From the NCBI GenBank assembly GCA_021741355.1, contig JAIOXZ010000010.1, positions 1 through 64,000 on the forward strand: a DNA stretch of 64,000 nt. Direction: 5' to 3'. The notes beneath the pieces were generated by a model. The model was given only the letters and a program-made list of their open reading frames with translations, searched no databases and had not been told where the DNA came from. Below are positions 8,359 to 15,868 of the stretch, in pieces. The position numbers and the translations under genes are program-made. The stretch is from Caulobacter sp. (lineage in GTDB: Bacteria; Pseudomonadota; Alphaproteobacteria; Caulobacterales; Caulobacteraceae). Positions within the stretch are counted from its first letter, which is position 1. Each line of letters begins with the position of its first letter.

Positions 8359-8849
8359 ATATCGATCCGGATCATGGGGTCAGCGATCTCGTCGAACTTC
8401 TTGAAGAGTTCGTCCTGCCTCGCTCGAATTCCCTTACGGCGCTCGATCGCGTCTTGGCGGATTTGCTTGTCGGAGGCATCCTTTTCAGGCGTCAGATCTT
8501 GATACTCGTCTCCGAGTGATGCGATCTCAGAAACAATGTTTCCGACAACGGCGGGGAATAGAAAGCGAGCTTGCCTTGCCTCGCGAACAAAGTCCCGTTG
8601 AAGCTGAATTGAAACGCCCTTCTGGAAACGCGTCGCCGCCTTGTAGCGCGCCAGTAGCAAATGAAACGCATATCGCTTCTCGAACAGAGCAAGGCGCAGC
8701 GACAAGCGCTCGTTCTCTAACTGCTGGCGAGTGATCTTCATTTGGTTGATCGCAACGCCCGTCGCGGCCGCGACAGCCGACAAGCCGGTGGCCAGCGTCG
8801 CGAATGCCTCCCAAGAGAAGTCACTCAAGACAATCGGCGGAATGGACAT
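8355..8849 (-). CDS. hypothetical membrane-anchored coiled-coil protein
   Basis: The 164-residue protein is not assigned to a family. Residues 12-35 are hydrophobic (one probable membrane helix), followed by a long charged helical region (about 36-90 and 115-155), probably coiled coil, e.g. NQMKITRQQLENERLSLRLA. Codon use is less GC-biased than in pntB. It is convergent with pntB and their stop codons overlap. The gene lies at the edge of a small accessory patch (8.4-10.2 kb) rich in palindromes, consistent with horizontal gain; function unknown. Confidence 0.65.
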   Translation of the reverse strand: MSIPPIVLSDFSWEAFATLATGLSAVAAATGVAINQMKITRQQLENERLSLRLALFEKRYAFHLLLARYKAATRFQKGVSIQLQRDFVREARQARFLFPAVVGNIVSEIASLGDEYQDLTPEKDASDKQIRQDAIERRKGIRARQDELFKKFDEIADPMIRIDI

Positions 8850-8901
8850 CGGCGCGCTCTAGATCACAGCGCCCCATCGAGCGCTTGATGGAATGCTCTT
8901 T

Positions 8902-8986
8902 CGGGTGCCGGTTGAAGTCAAGGACAGCCCTCCGGGCTGCCGCGTCGCGGCGGGCGAAGCCTGTCCTTGAGTTCAACCGGCGCCCG
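8902..8986. repeat. long hairpin, GCCGGTTGAAGTCAAGGACAG family
   Basis: The arm at 8902-8927 pairs with 8961-8986 at 24 of 26 positions, with a GC-rich 33-nt loop. Weaker complementarity continues outward for another 20 nt on each side (around 8880-8901 and 8987-9010). It lies between the hypothetical membrane gene and the DUF2442 gene. Confidence 0.7.
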
Positions 8987-9042
8987 AAATCATGCTCCGC
9001 CAAGCGATCCATGGCGGCTTCCCGATGGATCTGGCAGGGCCC

Positions 9043-9074
9043 GGGGACATGTACCGCCTTCGGTACGTGTCCCC
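9043..9074. repeat. GGGGACATGTACC palindrome, copy 2
   Basis: Hairpin GGGGACATGTACC-gcctt-CGGTACGTGTCCCC, nearly the same sequence as copy 1 at 2116-2144. It stands in tandem with copy 3, 17 nt away, downstream of the DUF2442 gene. Confidence 0.7.
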
Positions 9075-9091
9075 TGCTGCTTGAAGCGGCT

Positions 9092-9119
9092 GGGGACACG
9101 CACTGAGGTGCATGTCCCC
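9092..9119. repeat. GGGGACACGCACT palindrome, copy 3
   Basis: Hairpin GGGGACACGCACT-ga-GGTGCATGTCCCC. It belongs to the same family as copies 1 and 2 but has the GCACT/AGTGC stem end seen in copies 4 and 5. It lies 10 nt past the 3' end of the DUF2442 gene. Confidence 0.7.
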
Positions 9120-9129
9120 GGACGGCGGT

Positions 9130-9411
9130 TCAGGCCGCCGCCGTCACCGGCCGCAGGGTCCCCGCTGCCTCCATCTTCATGCGCGCGTTGATCGGATCGA
9201 TGTCGCAGCCGTTGGGCCAGGTCGGCACGCCCATCTCGATGAATACCCGCGCGAAATAGGCAGGGTCTCGCAGCGGCTCGGTCACCTCGCCCAGCCGCAC
9301 GAACTCGCTCAGGTCGATGACGCCCATGGTGTCGTCATCGAAAACGATCTCCAGGCGAAAGCCGTCCAGCGCCTTCACGCGTCGCGCATCCACCATCTTG
9401 AACTCACTCAT
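9130..9411 (-). CDS. DUF2442 domain protein
   Basis: A 93-residue protein with the DUF2442 pattern: VDARRVKALDGFRLEIVFDDDTMGVIDLSEF, then a VPTWPNGCDIDPINARM ending. Function unknown; members often stand beside DUF4160 genes, and this pair is sometimes suggested to behave like a toxin-antitoxin or phage-related module. I favour the ATG at 9411, with AAGGG 8 nt upstream, over a TTG at 9417. It overlaps the 3' end of the DUF4160 gene by 8 nt, so the two form one operon. Confidence 0.8.
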   Translation of the reverse strand: MSEFKMVDARRVKALDGFRLEIVFDDDTMGVIDLSEFVRLGEVTEPLRDPAYFARVFIEMGVPTWPNGCDIDPINARMKMEAAGTLRPVTAAA

Positions 9412-9676
9412 CCGCAAGCCCTTCGATCTTGAATGTCGGCAGTCCGCTGGACGCCAACTCCCAATTTCGCATCAGGTCGGTCCGGTTCTTGAGGATCCAC
9501 TCTAGCACAAGCCGGGTCTGTCTGCGCGGTAGCCCGCCTGCGATGACGCGGCCGGTTGAAAGATCGAACAGCGCCTTCCGACCTCCGTATCCCGCATGCA
9601 GGTGCGGCGGCGCGTGATCAAAGAAGTTGATCCGGATGACGATCCCGAAAAATACAGAGATGATCGGCATGGACAT
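9404..9676 (-). CDS. DUF4160 domain protein
   Basis: A 90-residue protein with the DUF4160 hallmarks: ISVFFGIVIRI, then DHAPPHLHAGYGG, then GGLPRRQTRLVLEW and LMRNWEL. The His-rich DHxPPHxHA motif is conserved in the family and may bind metal or nucleic acid; the function is unknown. It is the first gene of a pair with DUF2442. Two ATGs are possible (9676 and 9670); neither has a clear ribosome site. The 60 nt upstream are unusually AT-rich and are shared with the divergent DUF1801 gene. Confidence 0.8.
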   Translation of the reverse strand: MSMPIISVFFGIVIRINFFDHAPPHLHAGYGGRKALFDLSTGRVIAGGLPRRQTRLVLEWILKNRTDLMRNWELASSGLPTFKIEGLADE

Positions 9677-9694
9677 GAGCGCCGCGATTTTCTC

Positions 9695-9736
9695 GGCGCT
9701 ATATATGCATGCAACGACACAATATACAATCTATAG
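9695..9736. promoter_or_regulatory. AT-rich divergent promoter region
   Basis: This short stretch (CTATATATGCATGCA and AATATACAATCTATAGG) is strikingly AT-rich in a high-GC genome. It separates the DUF4160 gene (minus) from the DUF1801 gene (plus), so it probably holds both promoters. No exact -35/-10 pair can be assigned with certainty. Confidence 0.35.
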
Positions 9737-10153
9737 GTGTTCATCTTGCCCGCCGAACCCAAGACCAGACCCACTGACGCCTCCGTCGCCGACTTTCTCG
9801 ACGCCGTCGAGCACCCCGGCCGGCGTGAGGACGGCAAGGTCATCGCCGCCCTGATGGCCGAGGTCTCGGGCGAGACGCCCGTCATGTGGGGGCCGAGCAT
9901 TGTCGGCTACGGGTCCTACAAGGGCCCCACCGGCGACTGGCCGCGGATCGGCTTCTCGCCGCGCAAGGCCAACCTGGTCCTCTATATGATGCCCGGCTTC
10001 GAGGCGCAGGCCGACCTGCTCGGGCGGCTCGGCAAACACAAGACCGGCGCTTCCTGCCTCTACCTCAACCGCCTCGCGGATGTGGACATGGGCGTGCTGC
10101 GCGAACTGGCCTCGGAGTCAGTCAGGATTATGCGCGAGAAGTACCCTGTCTGA
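9737..10153 (+). CDS. DUF1801 domain protein
   Basis: A protein of up to 138 residues with the DUF1801 signature MWGPSIVGYGSYKG and a preceding Arg/Lys-containing helix with MAEVSGETP. The family is widespread and of unknown biochemical role. The start is uncertain: GTG at 9737 gives the full length, whereas TTG at 9746 has an AGG 8 nt upstream and is better placed for a ribosome. It is divergent from the DUF4160/DUF2442 operon. Confidence 0.82.
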   Translation: MFILPAEPKTRPTDASVADFLDAVEHPGRREDGKVIAALMAEVSGETPVMWGPSIVGYGSYKGPTGDWPRIGFSPRKANLVLYMMPGFEAQADLLGRLGKHKTGASCLYLNRLADVDMGVLRELASESVRIMREKYPV

Positions 10154-10417
10154 CGGTCGCTTGAGCCGTCCCGTGGTCTCGTCGGCCAGACTAACGCCTG
10201 CCCCTGCAGAGCAACGGTGAACGCCACGGCAATTGCGCGCGTCCGCACCGGGGTTGCCTCATCACCGTCCAGAGAATAGAACCCGACCCTCCCGGTCATA
10301 GTCTCGCCGGGTTTGGCCAGCATATCCCCGGCCTCATTCTCATTGAACGTCGAAGCTGGTGCGTCAGACCTCGTCGCACCGCGCGTATAGCTCGACAACA
10401 GTCTACGAGGCCGACCC
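10154..10417. other. intergenic stretch without a convincing gene
   Basis: No gene is supported here. A minus-strand frame is open across the interval and partly into both neighbours, but it has no ribosome site, no recognisable motif and mixed codon use. An ACGAGG at 10405-10410 is the ribosome site for the following M23 gene. Confidence 0.4.
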
Positions 10418-11281
10418 TTGTTCCGTGATTTGCTGTCCCGCGAGAGCCGCTTTCCGCCGTTGCTCGGCACCGGCCTCGCCGCCGTCCTGATGGGCGCCGT
10501 CGCCGTGGCCTCCGCCCAGGCCAGCTTGCCCTCCCGTGAGGAGCGCGCCGCCCGGATGGTTCCGGCCGTGGCGCCGTCCCTGCCGGCCGCCCGGCCGCAC
10601 ATCGCCCAGCCCAAATTCGCCTTCGCCTCGCCCCTGGCCGGCTTCGCGGTCAACTCGCCGTTCGGCCTGCGCAAAATGCCGTGGGAAGAGGGCGGCCGCC
10701 TGCACGAGGGTGTCGACATCGCCGCGCCCGCCGGCACGCCGGTCCGCGTGACCCTGGCCGGTACGATCGTCCGCGCGGGCGTCGACGGCGGCTACGGCCG
10801 GTTCGTCGAGGTTTCGCACGGCGACGGCCTGACTTCGCTCTACGCCCACCTCGGCCGCACGGCGAAGGGCCTGAAGGCCGGCATGGCCGTGCCCGCGGGC
10901 TACGTCGTGGCCTATGTCGGGTCGAGCGGCCGGTCGACCGGCGCCCATCTGCATTTCGAGATTCGCCAGGATGGCCGCCCGCTGAACCCGTCGGCGTTCG
11001 TCGGCCGCACGTTCGCCACCGTGGCCGACCTGCCCCTGACCGCCGCCGCGCGGGTGTCGCGCCGCGTGCGGGTCGCCCAGGTGTCCGCCTGGCCGACCGG
11101 CGCCGCCGGCGTCCGCAAGACCGATCGCGTCGTGGTCCAGCCGGTCCGGGCCGATGGCCGGGTGCGGGCGACGATCCTGCCTGTCGAGGCCGCGACCAAC
11201 GCGCCGCCACCTCGCCGTCCGGCCCCGGCATCGCCGGCCGAGGCCGCCGTCAGCGCACATGAGACCCCGTCCGCGGGCTAG
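10418..11281 (+). CDS. M23 (LytM-type) peptidoglycan peptidase
   Basis: A 287-residue envelope protein. An N-terminal hydrophobic segment (about 15-37) is a signal peptide or anchor. The M23 domain spans about 70-190: HxxxD in LHEGVDIAAPAGTPV (His96, Asp100), His144 in LYAHLG and HxH in GAHLHFEIRQ (His177, His179), so all zinc and catalytic residues are present and it should cut peptidoglycan cross-links in the periplasm. The C-terminal 90 residues are Ala/Pro/Arg-rich and probably disordered. The start is TTG at 10418, with CGAGG 7 nt upstream; no ATG fits. Confidence 0.88.
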   Translation: MFRDLLSRESRFPPLLGTGLAAVLMGAVAVASAQASLPSREERAARMVPAVAPSLPAARPHIAQPKFAFASPLAGFAVNSPFGLRKMPWEEGGRLHEGVDIAAPAGTPVRVTLAGTIVRAGVDGGYGRFVEVSHGDGLTSLYAHLGRTAKGLKAGMAVPAGYVVAYVGSSGRSTGAHLHFEIRQDGRPLNPSAFVGRTFATVADLPLTAAARVSRRVRVAQVSAWPTGAAGVRKTDRVVVQPVRADGRVRATILPVEAATNAPPPRRPAPASPAEAAVSAHETPSAG

Positions 11282-11319
11282 GGGCTTTCCGTTCACCGAC
11301 GGACGACTAGATTAGCGGC

Positions 11320-12273
11320 ATGCTCAAGTTCGCCGCTCGGGGGACGGCGGGTTTCGTCCTCGCTCTCCTTGTTCTCATCGCCCTCGGAGGCCTGATGTCC
11401 GCCGCCAGCCAGACGCCGCTGCGCGGCCGGATGATCGATATCGGCGGACGCGCGCTGCACATGGTCTGCGCTGGTCCGGCTGACGGTCGCCCGGTCGTGG
11501 TGTTCGAGGCCGGCGCCTTCGGGCTGTCCGCCGACTGGGGCGCGGTCCAGGCCCGGCTCGCGGCGCGCGGCGTGCGCTCCTGCGCCTACGACCGCGCCGG
11601 TCTTGGCCAGTCGGACCCCGGCCCCCGCCCGCGCGACGGGCTGGCTGTAGCGTCGGACTTCGAAAAGATGCTGGCCGCCTCGGGCGAGCCGGGCCCCTAC
11701 ATCTTTGTCGGCCACTCGATGGCCGGTCTCTACGGACGGCTGTTCGCCGGCCGCAACCCGGACAAGGTCGCCGGCCTCGTGCTGGTCGACGCCGCCACGC
11801 CGGAAGCCGCCGATCTCCCGCGAGCCCGCCAGTTCATCAGCAGCTTCGGCGCAGCCTCGCGCGTCGCCGGCTGGGGCGCTTCGGCGGGCCTGTTCAAGCC
11901 GGTCGCGCCCTGGATGGGCGACAGAATCGGCCTGCCGCCAGAAGCCGCCGTCGACAAGCGCCGCGCCTTCGCCTCCGGGCGGCACAATCGCTGGTCCGCC
12001 CACGAAGTCGCGCAGTGGCTGCCCGCCTCCAACCAGGCCGCCGCCCTGCCGCCCTATGATCCCGACTGGCCGGTGGCTGTCGTGACAGCCGGTCCGTCGG
12101 CCGGCCGCGAGGCCTGGAAGACGTTCCAGACGGCGCCGGCCCGCGCCTCGTCTCGGCCCTACGTCGCCAATGTCGACGCTGCCGGTCACGCGACCCTGCT
12201 CGGCGAGGCCTTCGCGGACGAGATCGTGAAGGCGGTGCTGTTCGTTCGCGACGCGGCAGCCGTTAAGTCATAG
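11320..12273 (+). CDS. membrane-anchored or exported alpha/beta hydrolase
   Basis: A 317-residue alpha/beta hydrolase. A hydrophobic segment at about 8-29 is a signal or anchor, so the enzyme probably acts in the periplasm. The nucleophile elbow GHSMAG places Ser133; Asp is likely in LVLVDAATPE and His in DAAGHATLLGE near the C-terminus. A flexible cap lies between. The substrate is unknown. It lies 38 nt after the M23 gene and 25 nt before the ABC transporter genes, all on the same strand, so they may share a transcript. Confidence 0.83.
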   Translation: MLKFAARGTAGFVLALLVLIALGGLMSAASQTPLRGRMIDIGGRALHMVCAGPADGRPVVVFEAGAFGLSADWGAVQARLAARGVRSCAYDRAGLGQSDPGPRPRDGLAVASDFEKMLAASGEPGPYIFVGHSMAGLYGRLFAGRNPDKVAGLVLVDAATPEAADLPRARQFISSFGAASRVAGWGASAGLFKPVAPWMGDRIGLPPEAAVDKRRAFASGRHNRWSAHEVAQWLPASNQAAALPPYDPDWPVAVVTAGPSAGREAWKTFQTAPARASSRPYVANVDAAGHATLLGEAFADEIVKAVLFVRDAAAVKS

Positions 12274-12298
12274 GCGACAGCTTCGATTCGGCGGGACC

Positions 12299-13222
12299 AT
12301 GGACGCGGCGCTTGAACTTTCCGGGGTGACCAAGCGCTACGGCGACTTCACCGCCGTGGACGACCTCTGCTTTTCTGCCAGACGCGGCAAGATTCTCGGC
12401 TTCCTGGGGCCGAACGGCGCGGGCAAGACCTCGACCCTCCGCATGGTGCTGGGCCTGGTCGCGCCCACGTCCGGAACGATCAACCTGCTCGGCGCGCCGG
12501 ACGCCCGGTCCGTGCGCGAGCGGATCGGCTTCCTGCCCGAGGAGCGCGGCCTCTACCGTCGCATGACGCCGATCGACGCCATTGCGTTTCTCGGCGGCCT
12601 GAAGGGCCTGCCGACGGCTGAGGGACGCAGGCGGGCGGCGACCATGCTGGAGGCGATGGGCCTGGGCGACGCCGCCAAACGCCAGATCCGCCACCTGTCC
12701 AAGGGCATGGCCCAGAAGGTCCAGCTGATCAGCGCCATCGTCCATGAGCCGGAACTGGTCATCCTCGACGAGCCGTTCAGCGGGCTCGATCCGGTCAACC
12801 AGCAGACGCTGGAACAGGTCATCCGCGACCTCGCCGCGCGCGGCGCGACGGTGATCTTTTCCACCCATGTGATGCAGCACGCCGAGCGGCTGTGCGACCA
12901 CGTCGTGCTCCTGGCCAAGGGGGCCAAGGTGTTCGACGGCTCGGTGCTGGAGGCCCGCGGCCACGCCCCGCGCGCGCTGGTGCTGGAGGGCGCGCTGGAC
13001 GCGGCCGACGTCGCCGCCCTGCCGGGCGTGTCCGGCGTGACGAGCGAGGCGCTGGAAGACGGCGGGACCCGCTTCACCGCCGCCCTCGGCAAGGGCGCGG
13101 CCGGCCAGGACGCCCTGCGCGCCGCTTTCGCCGGCGGCCTCGACATCCACCGCTTCGAGATGCGCGAACCCAGTCTGCACGACGCCTTCATCGCCCTGAC
13201 CGGCGGGGAGGCGGGCCAATGA
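12299..13222 (+). CDS. ABC-2 exporter ATP-binding protein (NatA-like)
   Basis: The 307-residue ATPase has Walker A GPNGAGKT at 37-44, a signature LSKGMAQKVQ (LSKGM instead of LSGGQ, common in this branch), Walker B LVILDEPF and an H-loop in VIFSTHVMQHAE. The C-terminal 85 residues match the DUF4162 extension of NatA-type ATPases. With the next gene it forms an exporter in the inner membrane; NatA/NatB relatives export Na+ or drugs, but the substrate here is unknown. Its TGA overlaps the ATG of the permease gene. Confidence 0.9.
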   Translation: MDAALELSGVTKRYGDFTAVDDLCFSARRGKILGFLGPNGAGKTSTLRMVLGLVAPTSGTINLLGAPDARSVRERIGFLPEERGLYRRMTPIDAIAFLGGLKGLPTAEGRRRAATMLEAMGLGDAAKRQIRHLSKGMAQKVQLISAIVHEPELVILDEPFSGLDPVNQQTLEQVIRDLAARGATVIFSTHVMQHAERLCDHVVLLAKGAKVFDGSVLEARGHAPRALVLEGALDAADVAALPGVSGVTSEALEDGGTRFTAALGKGAAGQDALRAAFAGGLDIHRFEMREPSLHDAFIALTGGEAGQ

Positions 13223-14493
13223 TGCGCCTCCTTCGCATCGCCGCGCGTGAGTACGGCGCCTATGTCCGCACAGTCGGCTTCTGGCTGTCGATGCTGATGA
13301 TGCCGGTCGTCGGCGCGCTCGCGTTCGGCGCGCCGGCGTACCTGGAAAAGACCTCGCCCCTGCCGACCATCGCCATCATCGATCAGTCGGGCGAGGCCCT
13401 GCGCGATCCCGTTGTGCGCGCGCTTCAGCGGGCGACCGAGGGCAAGCCGGCCGCCGTCGTGGTCGCCGTCGCGCTCGATCCTGGCCGGCCGGTGGACGCG
13501 CAGGTCCGGGGCTGGATGACCGACGGCTATCCGAAGCCGGGCGACCCCGAGCTTGGCGCGGCGGCGATCGTCAAGGGCGCCGGCGAGGCGGTGACGATCG
13601 ACTTCTGGAGCAACAATCTCGCCGACCGCTCACTGGAGCGGCGTGTCAGCGGCGCGGTGGCGGCCGAGATGCAGACGCGCCGGCTGGCAACGCTGGGCGT
13701 GGATCCCGCCTCGCTCAAGGCGGCCCAGGCGCTGGAGCCGAAGGTGGCGTCCTTCTCGCCCAAGGCCGGGGGAGCCGGCAAGGTCGCGCTCCGCGACCGC
13801 CTGCCCGGCATCGTCGGGTTCGCGGCGGCCATGCTGCTGTGGATGATGATCTTCACCGGCGCGGGCATCCTGCTGAACAGCGTGATCGAGGAGAAGTCGA
13901 ACCGCGTGCTGGAGGTGCTGCTGGCCTCGGCCTCTGTGCCCGAGATCATGTTCGGCAAGATCCTGGGCGTGGCCGGGGTGACCCTGACCGTACTGGCCGT
14001 CTGGGCGAGCGTCGGCGGCTCCCTGCTGGTCGCGGCCCAACCCGACGTCGCCGCCGATGTCGCCTCGGTGCTGATGGGCAAGGGGCTGGTGTTCTACTTC
14101 CTGTTCTACCTGATCGGCGGCTACCTGATGTACGCGGCCATCTTCACCGCCATCGGCTCGTTCTGCGAGACGACGCGCGAGGCCCAGACCCTGCTGGGAC
14201 CGGTGATGGCGCTGCTGACGATTCCGGTGATCTTCCTGACCCAGGCCATCCGCCGGCCCGACTCGCCGATGCTGGAGGCGCTGTCGTGGTTCCCGCCGTT
14301 CACGCCGTTCCTGATGACCGCCCGCGCGGCCAGCGAGCCGCCGCTCTGGCAGGTGCTGGGCACCGGAGCCCTGATGGCGCTGACCGTTGCGCTCGTCGTC
14401 TGGGTGGCGGGCCGTGCATTCCGCACCGGCGCGCTCTCGACCGGCAAGATCGACCTGAAGGGCCTGATCATGAGGGTGCGGGGCGGGGAGTAG
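13219..14493 (+). CDS. ABC-2 exporter permease (NatB-like)
   Basis: A 424-residue permease in the ABC-2 topology: one membrane helix near residues 18-38, a periplasmic loop of about 160 residues, then five to six helices from about residue 200, containing NSVIEEKSNRVLEVLLASAS, which is diagnostic of the family and contacts the ATPase. It is translationally coupled to the ATPase gene (ATGA overlap; a second ATG follows at 13222). It ends just before a palindromic repeat at 14507. Confidence 0.9.
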   Translation: MMRLLRIAAREYGAYVRTVGFWLSMLMMPVVGALAFGAPAYLEKTSPLPTIAIIDQSGEALRDPVVRALQRATEGKPAAVVVAVALDPGRPVDAQVRGWMTDGYPKPGDPELGAAAIVKGAGEAVTIDFWSNNLADRSLERRVSGAVAAEMQTRRLATLGVDPASLKAAQALEPKVASFSPKAGGAGKVALRDRLPGIVGFAAAMLLWMMIFTGAGILLNSVIEEKSNRVLEVLLASASVPEIMFGKILGVAGVTLTVLAVWASVGGSLLVAAQPDVAADVASVLMGKGLVFYFLFYLIGGYLMYAAIFTAIGSFCETTREAQTLLGPVMALLTIPVIFLTQAIRRPDSPMLEALSWFPPFTPFLMTARAASEPPLWQVLGTGALMALTVALVVWVAGRAFRTGALSTGKIDLKGLIMRVRGGE

Positions 14494-14506
14494 CCCCAAC
14501 CGTCGT

Positions 14507-14625
14507 TGCGTCCTTCGAGACGCGATCCTGAGGGATCGCTCCTCAGGATGACGGGCAGGGGTGGCTGGCACTCTTCCTCGTCATGGTGAGGAGCGAGGCA
14601 TCAGCCGAGCGTCTCGAACCACGCA
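14507..14625. repeat. TGCGTCCTTCGAGACGC paired repeat, copy A
   Basis: Two related half-elements in inverted orientation: TGCGTCCTTCGAGACGC...CTCCTCAGGATGACG on the left and CGTCATGGTGAGGAGCGAGG...GCGTCTCGAACCACGCA on the right, about 119 bp in all. The same structure occurs at 31500, 37165, 49942 and 56844, and a half copy at 46124. Confidence 0.85.
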
Positions 14626-14645
14626 CCAACGCGCAACGCATAGCA

Positions 14646-14677
14646 AAAGGGCCGCCCGGTCGCCCGGACGGCCCTTT
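14646..14677 (-). terminator. intrinsic terminator of rpsU
   Basis: AAAGGGCCGCCCGG and CCCGGACGGCCCTTT form a strong stem with a tiny loop. On the minus strand it begins 24 nt after the rpsU stop and is followed by TTTTGC, fitting a rho-independent terminator. It may also serve the plus strand. Confidence 0.75.
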
Positions 14678-14700
14678 CGATATCTGGATCGGCGCGAAGC

Positions 14701-14940
14701 CTACCCGCGCGGGGCGGGCTTCTTCGGGGCGGCGATCAGGCCTTCACGCTGCAGGCGCTTGCGGGCCAGCTTGCGGGCGCGGCGAACCGCTTCGGCCTTT
14801 TGACGGGCGCGCTTTTCCGAAGGCTTCTCGTAAGCCACGTGCCGCTTCATTTCGCGGAACGAGCCTTCGCGTTGCATCTTCTTCTTCAGGGCTTTCAGCG
14901 CCTGGTCGACATTGTTGTCGCGGACGAAAATCTGAACCAG
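14701..14940 (-). CDS. rpsU: 30S ribosomal protein S21
   Basis: A 79-residue basic protein, clearly S21: [20 protein letters not shown], then [20 protein letters not shown] and a long Arg/Lys-rich helix with an alphaproteobacterial APKKP tail. It sits on the small subunit near the anti-Shine-Dalgarno end of 16S rRNA. In the expected reading frame no ATG, GTG or TTG exists upstream of VQIF; the codon in the Met position (14940-14938) is CTG, with AAGGAG exactly 8 nt upstream (14954-14949). It is divergent from the COQ9 gene and followed by a terminator. A sequencing error (ATG read as CTG) is the alternative. Confidence 0.9.
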   Translation of the reverse strand: MVQIFVRDNNVDQALKALKKKMQREGSFREMKRHVAYEKPSEKRARQKAEAVRRARKLARKRLQREGLIAAPKKPAPRG

Positions 14941-15104
14941 GGGAGACTCTCCTTCGTACGGCCCGCCGCTAGCCGTGCGGCATGGCGGACGAAAATAATG
15001 GGTTGCCCCGGAAGAAGCCTCCCGTGGCGAGGCGCGCGAGATAGCAGAGGCGGGCGGGCTTGTCTATCGGCGACGGCGCGCGCGAGGCGGTGTATTACAA
15101 GGCC

Positions 15105-15737
15105 ATGACCGCACCCGACGACTGGGCCGTCCGCACCGAGCAGCAGGTTCTGGACGAGGCTCTCAAGCTGGCTCCCGCCAAGGGGTGGAGCCGCGCAACC
15201 ACCTTCGCCGCCGCAAAGGCCGCCGGCCTGTCGGCGGGCGACTGCGAGCTGTTGCTGCCGAACGGACCGCGTGATCTGGCCGCCCTGTTGTCGCGACGCC
15301 ACGACGCGGCGGCGCTGGCGGCCCTGCCCGATCCCGACGGCCTGAAGATTCGCGAGCGCATTCGCACCGCCGTCATCGCCCGGCTCGACGCGGCGGCCGC
15401 GGACCGTGAGGCCCTGCGCCGCTGGGCCGGTTTCCTCGCCCTGCCGACCAACCTGCCGCTGGCCCTGCGGCTGGTCTGGGAGACGGCGGACGGCCTGTGG
15501 CGCTGGGCCGGCGACACCGCGACCGACGAGAACCACTACTCCAAGCGCGCGATCCTCAGCGGCATTCTGGTCCAGGTCATGGCGCTGGACCTCCAGGCCG
15601 GCCGCGCCTCGGCGCTGGAGGTCCTCGACACCCGCATCCAGAACGTCATGGACTTCGAGAAGTGGAAGGCCGGCTTCAAACCGTCCGACCTGGCCAAGGA
15701 CTTCGCCGGGGCGCTGGCGAAGGTGCGGTTCGGGTAG
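15105..15737 (+). CDS. COQ9-family ubiquinone biosynthesis protein
   Basis: A 210-residue protein of the COQ9 family, a TetR-like fold that binds lipid and assists ubiquinone synthesis by presenting precursors to COQ7-type hydroxylase. The family patterns WSRATTFAAAKAAGLSAGD and WAGDTATDENHYSKRAILSGIL with the C-terminal helix VMDFEKWKAG are visible. I chose the ATG at 15105 (MTAPDDW) over an in-frame start at 15060, because the first 15 codons look like leader. The divergent neighbour is rpsU, an order usual in this order of bacteria. Confidence 0.88.
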   Translation: MTAPDDWAVRTEQQVLDEALKLAPAKGWSRATTFAAAKAAGLSAGDCELLLPNGPRDLAALLSRRHDAAALAALPDPDGLKIRERIRTAVIARLDAAAADREALRRWAGFLALPTNLPLALRLVWETADGLWRWAGDTATDENHYSKRAILSGILVQVMALDLQAGRASALEVLDTRIQNVMDFEKWKAGFKPSDLAKDFAGALAKVRFG

Positions 15738-15746
15738 GTGAAACCG

Positions 15747-15863
15747 CAATCCTCCCCATGAAATGGGGAGGGGGACCGCCGGAGGCGGTGGAGGGGAGTC
15801 GGTGCACGGACTCCCCTCAGTCAGGCTCCGCCTGACAGCTCCCCACAAGGGTGGGGAGCATTG
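15747..15863. repeat. CAATCCTCCCCA palindromic element, intergenic copy
   Basis: A 117-bp element bounded by CAATCCTCCCCA and TGGGGAGCATTG, with nested palindromes and a GTGCAC centre. It lies between the COQ9 gene and the purK stop. Its left half reads almost the same as the 120-bp element inside tilS (39789-39908), including GGGGAGTCGGTGCACGGACT. Confidence 0.85.
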
Positions 15864-15868
15864 TGCGG

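Noticed and set aside
10060..10737. Minus-strand frame across the M23 peptidase leader, partly with plausible-looking protein sequence
   Set aside because: It overlaps both neighbours, lacks a ribosome site and has mixed codon use; the intergenic part alone is too short to support a gene.
14507..14625. Repeat clusters considered as a CRISPR array
   Set aside because: The repeats are dispersed inverted pairs, not direct repeats with regular unique spacers, and no cas genes are present.
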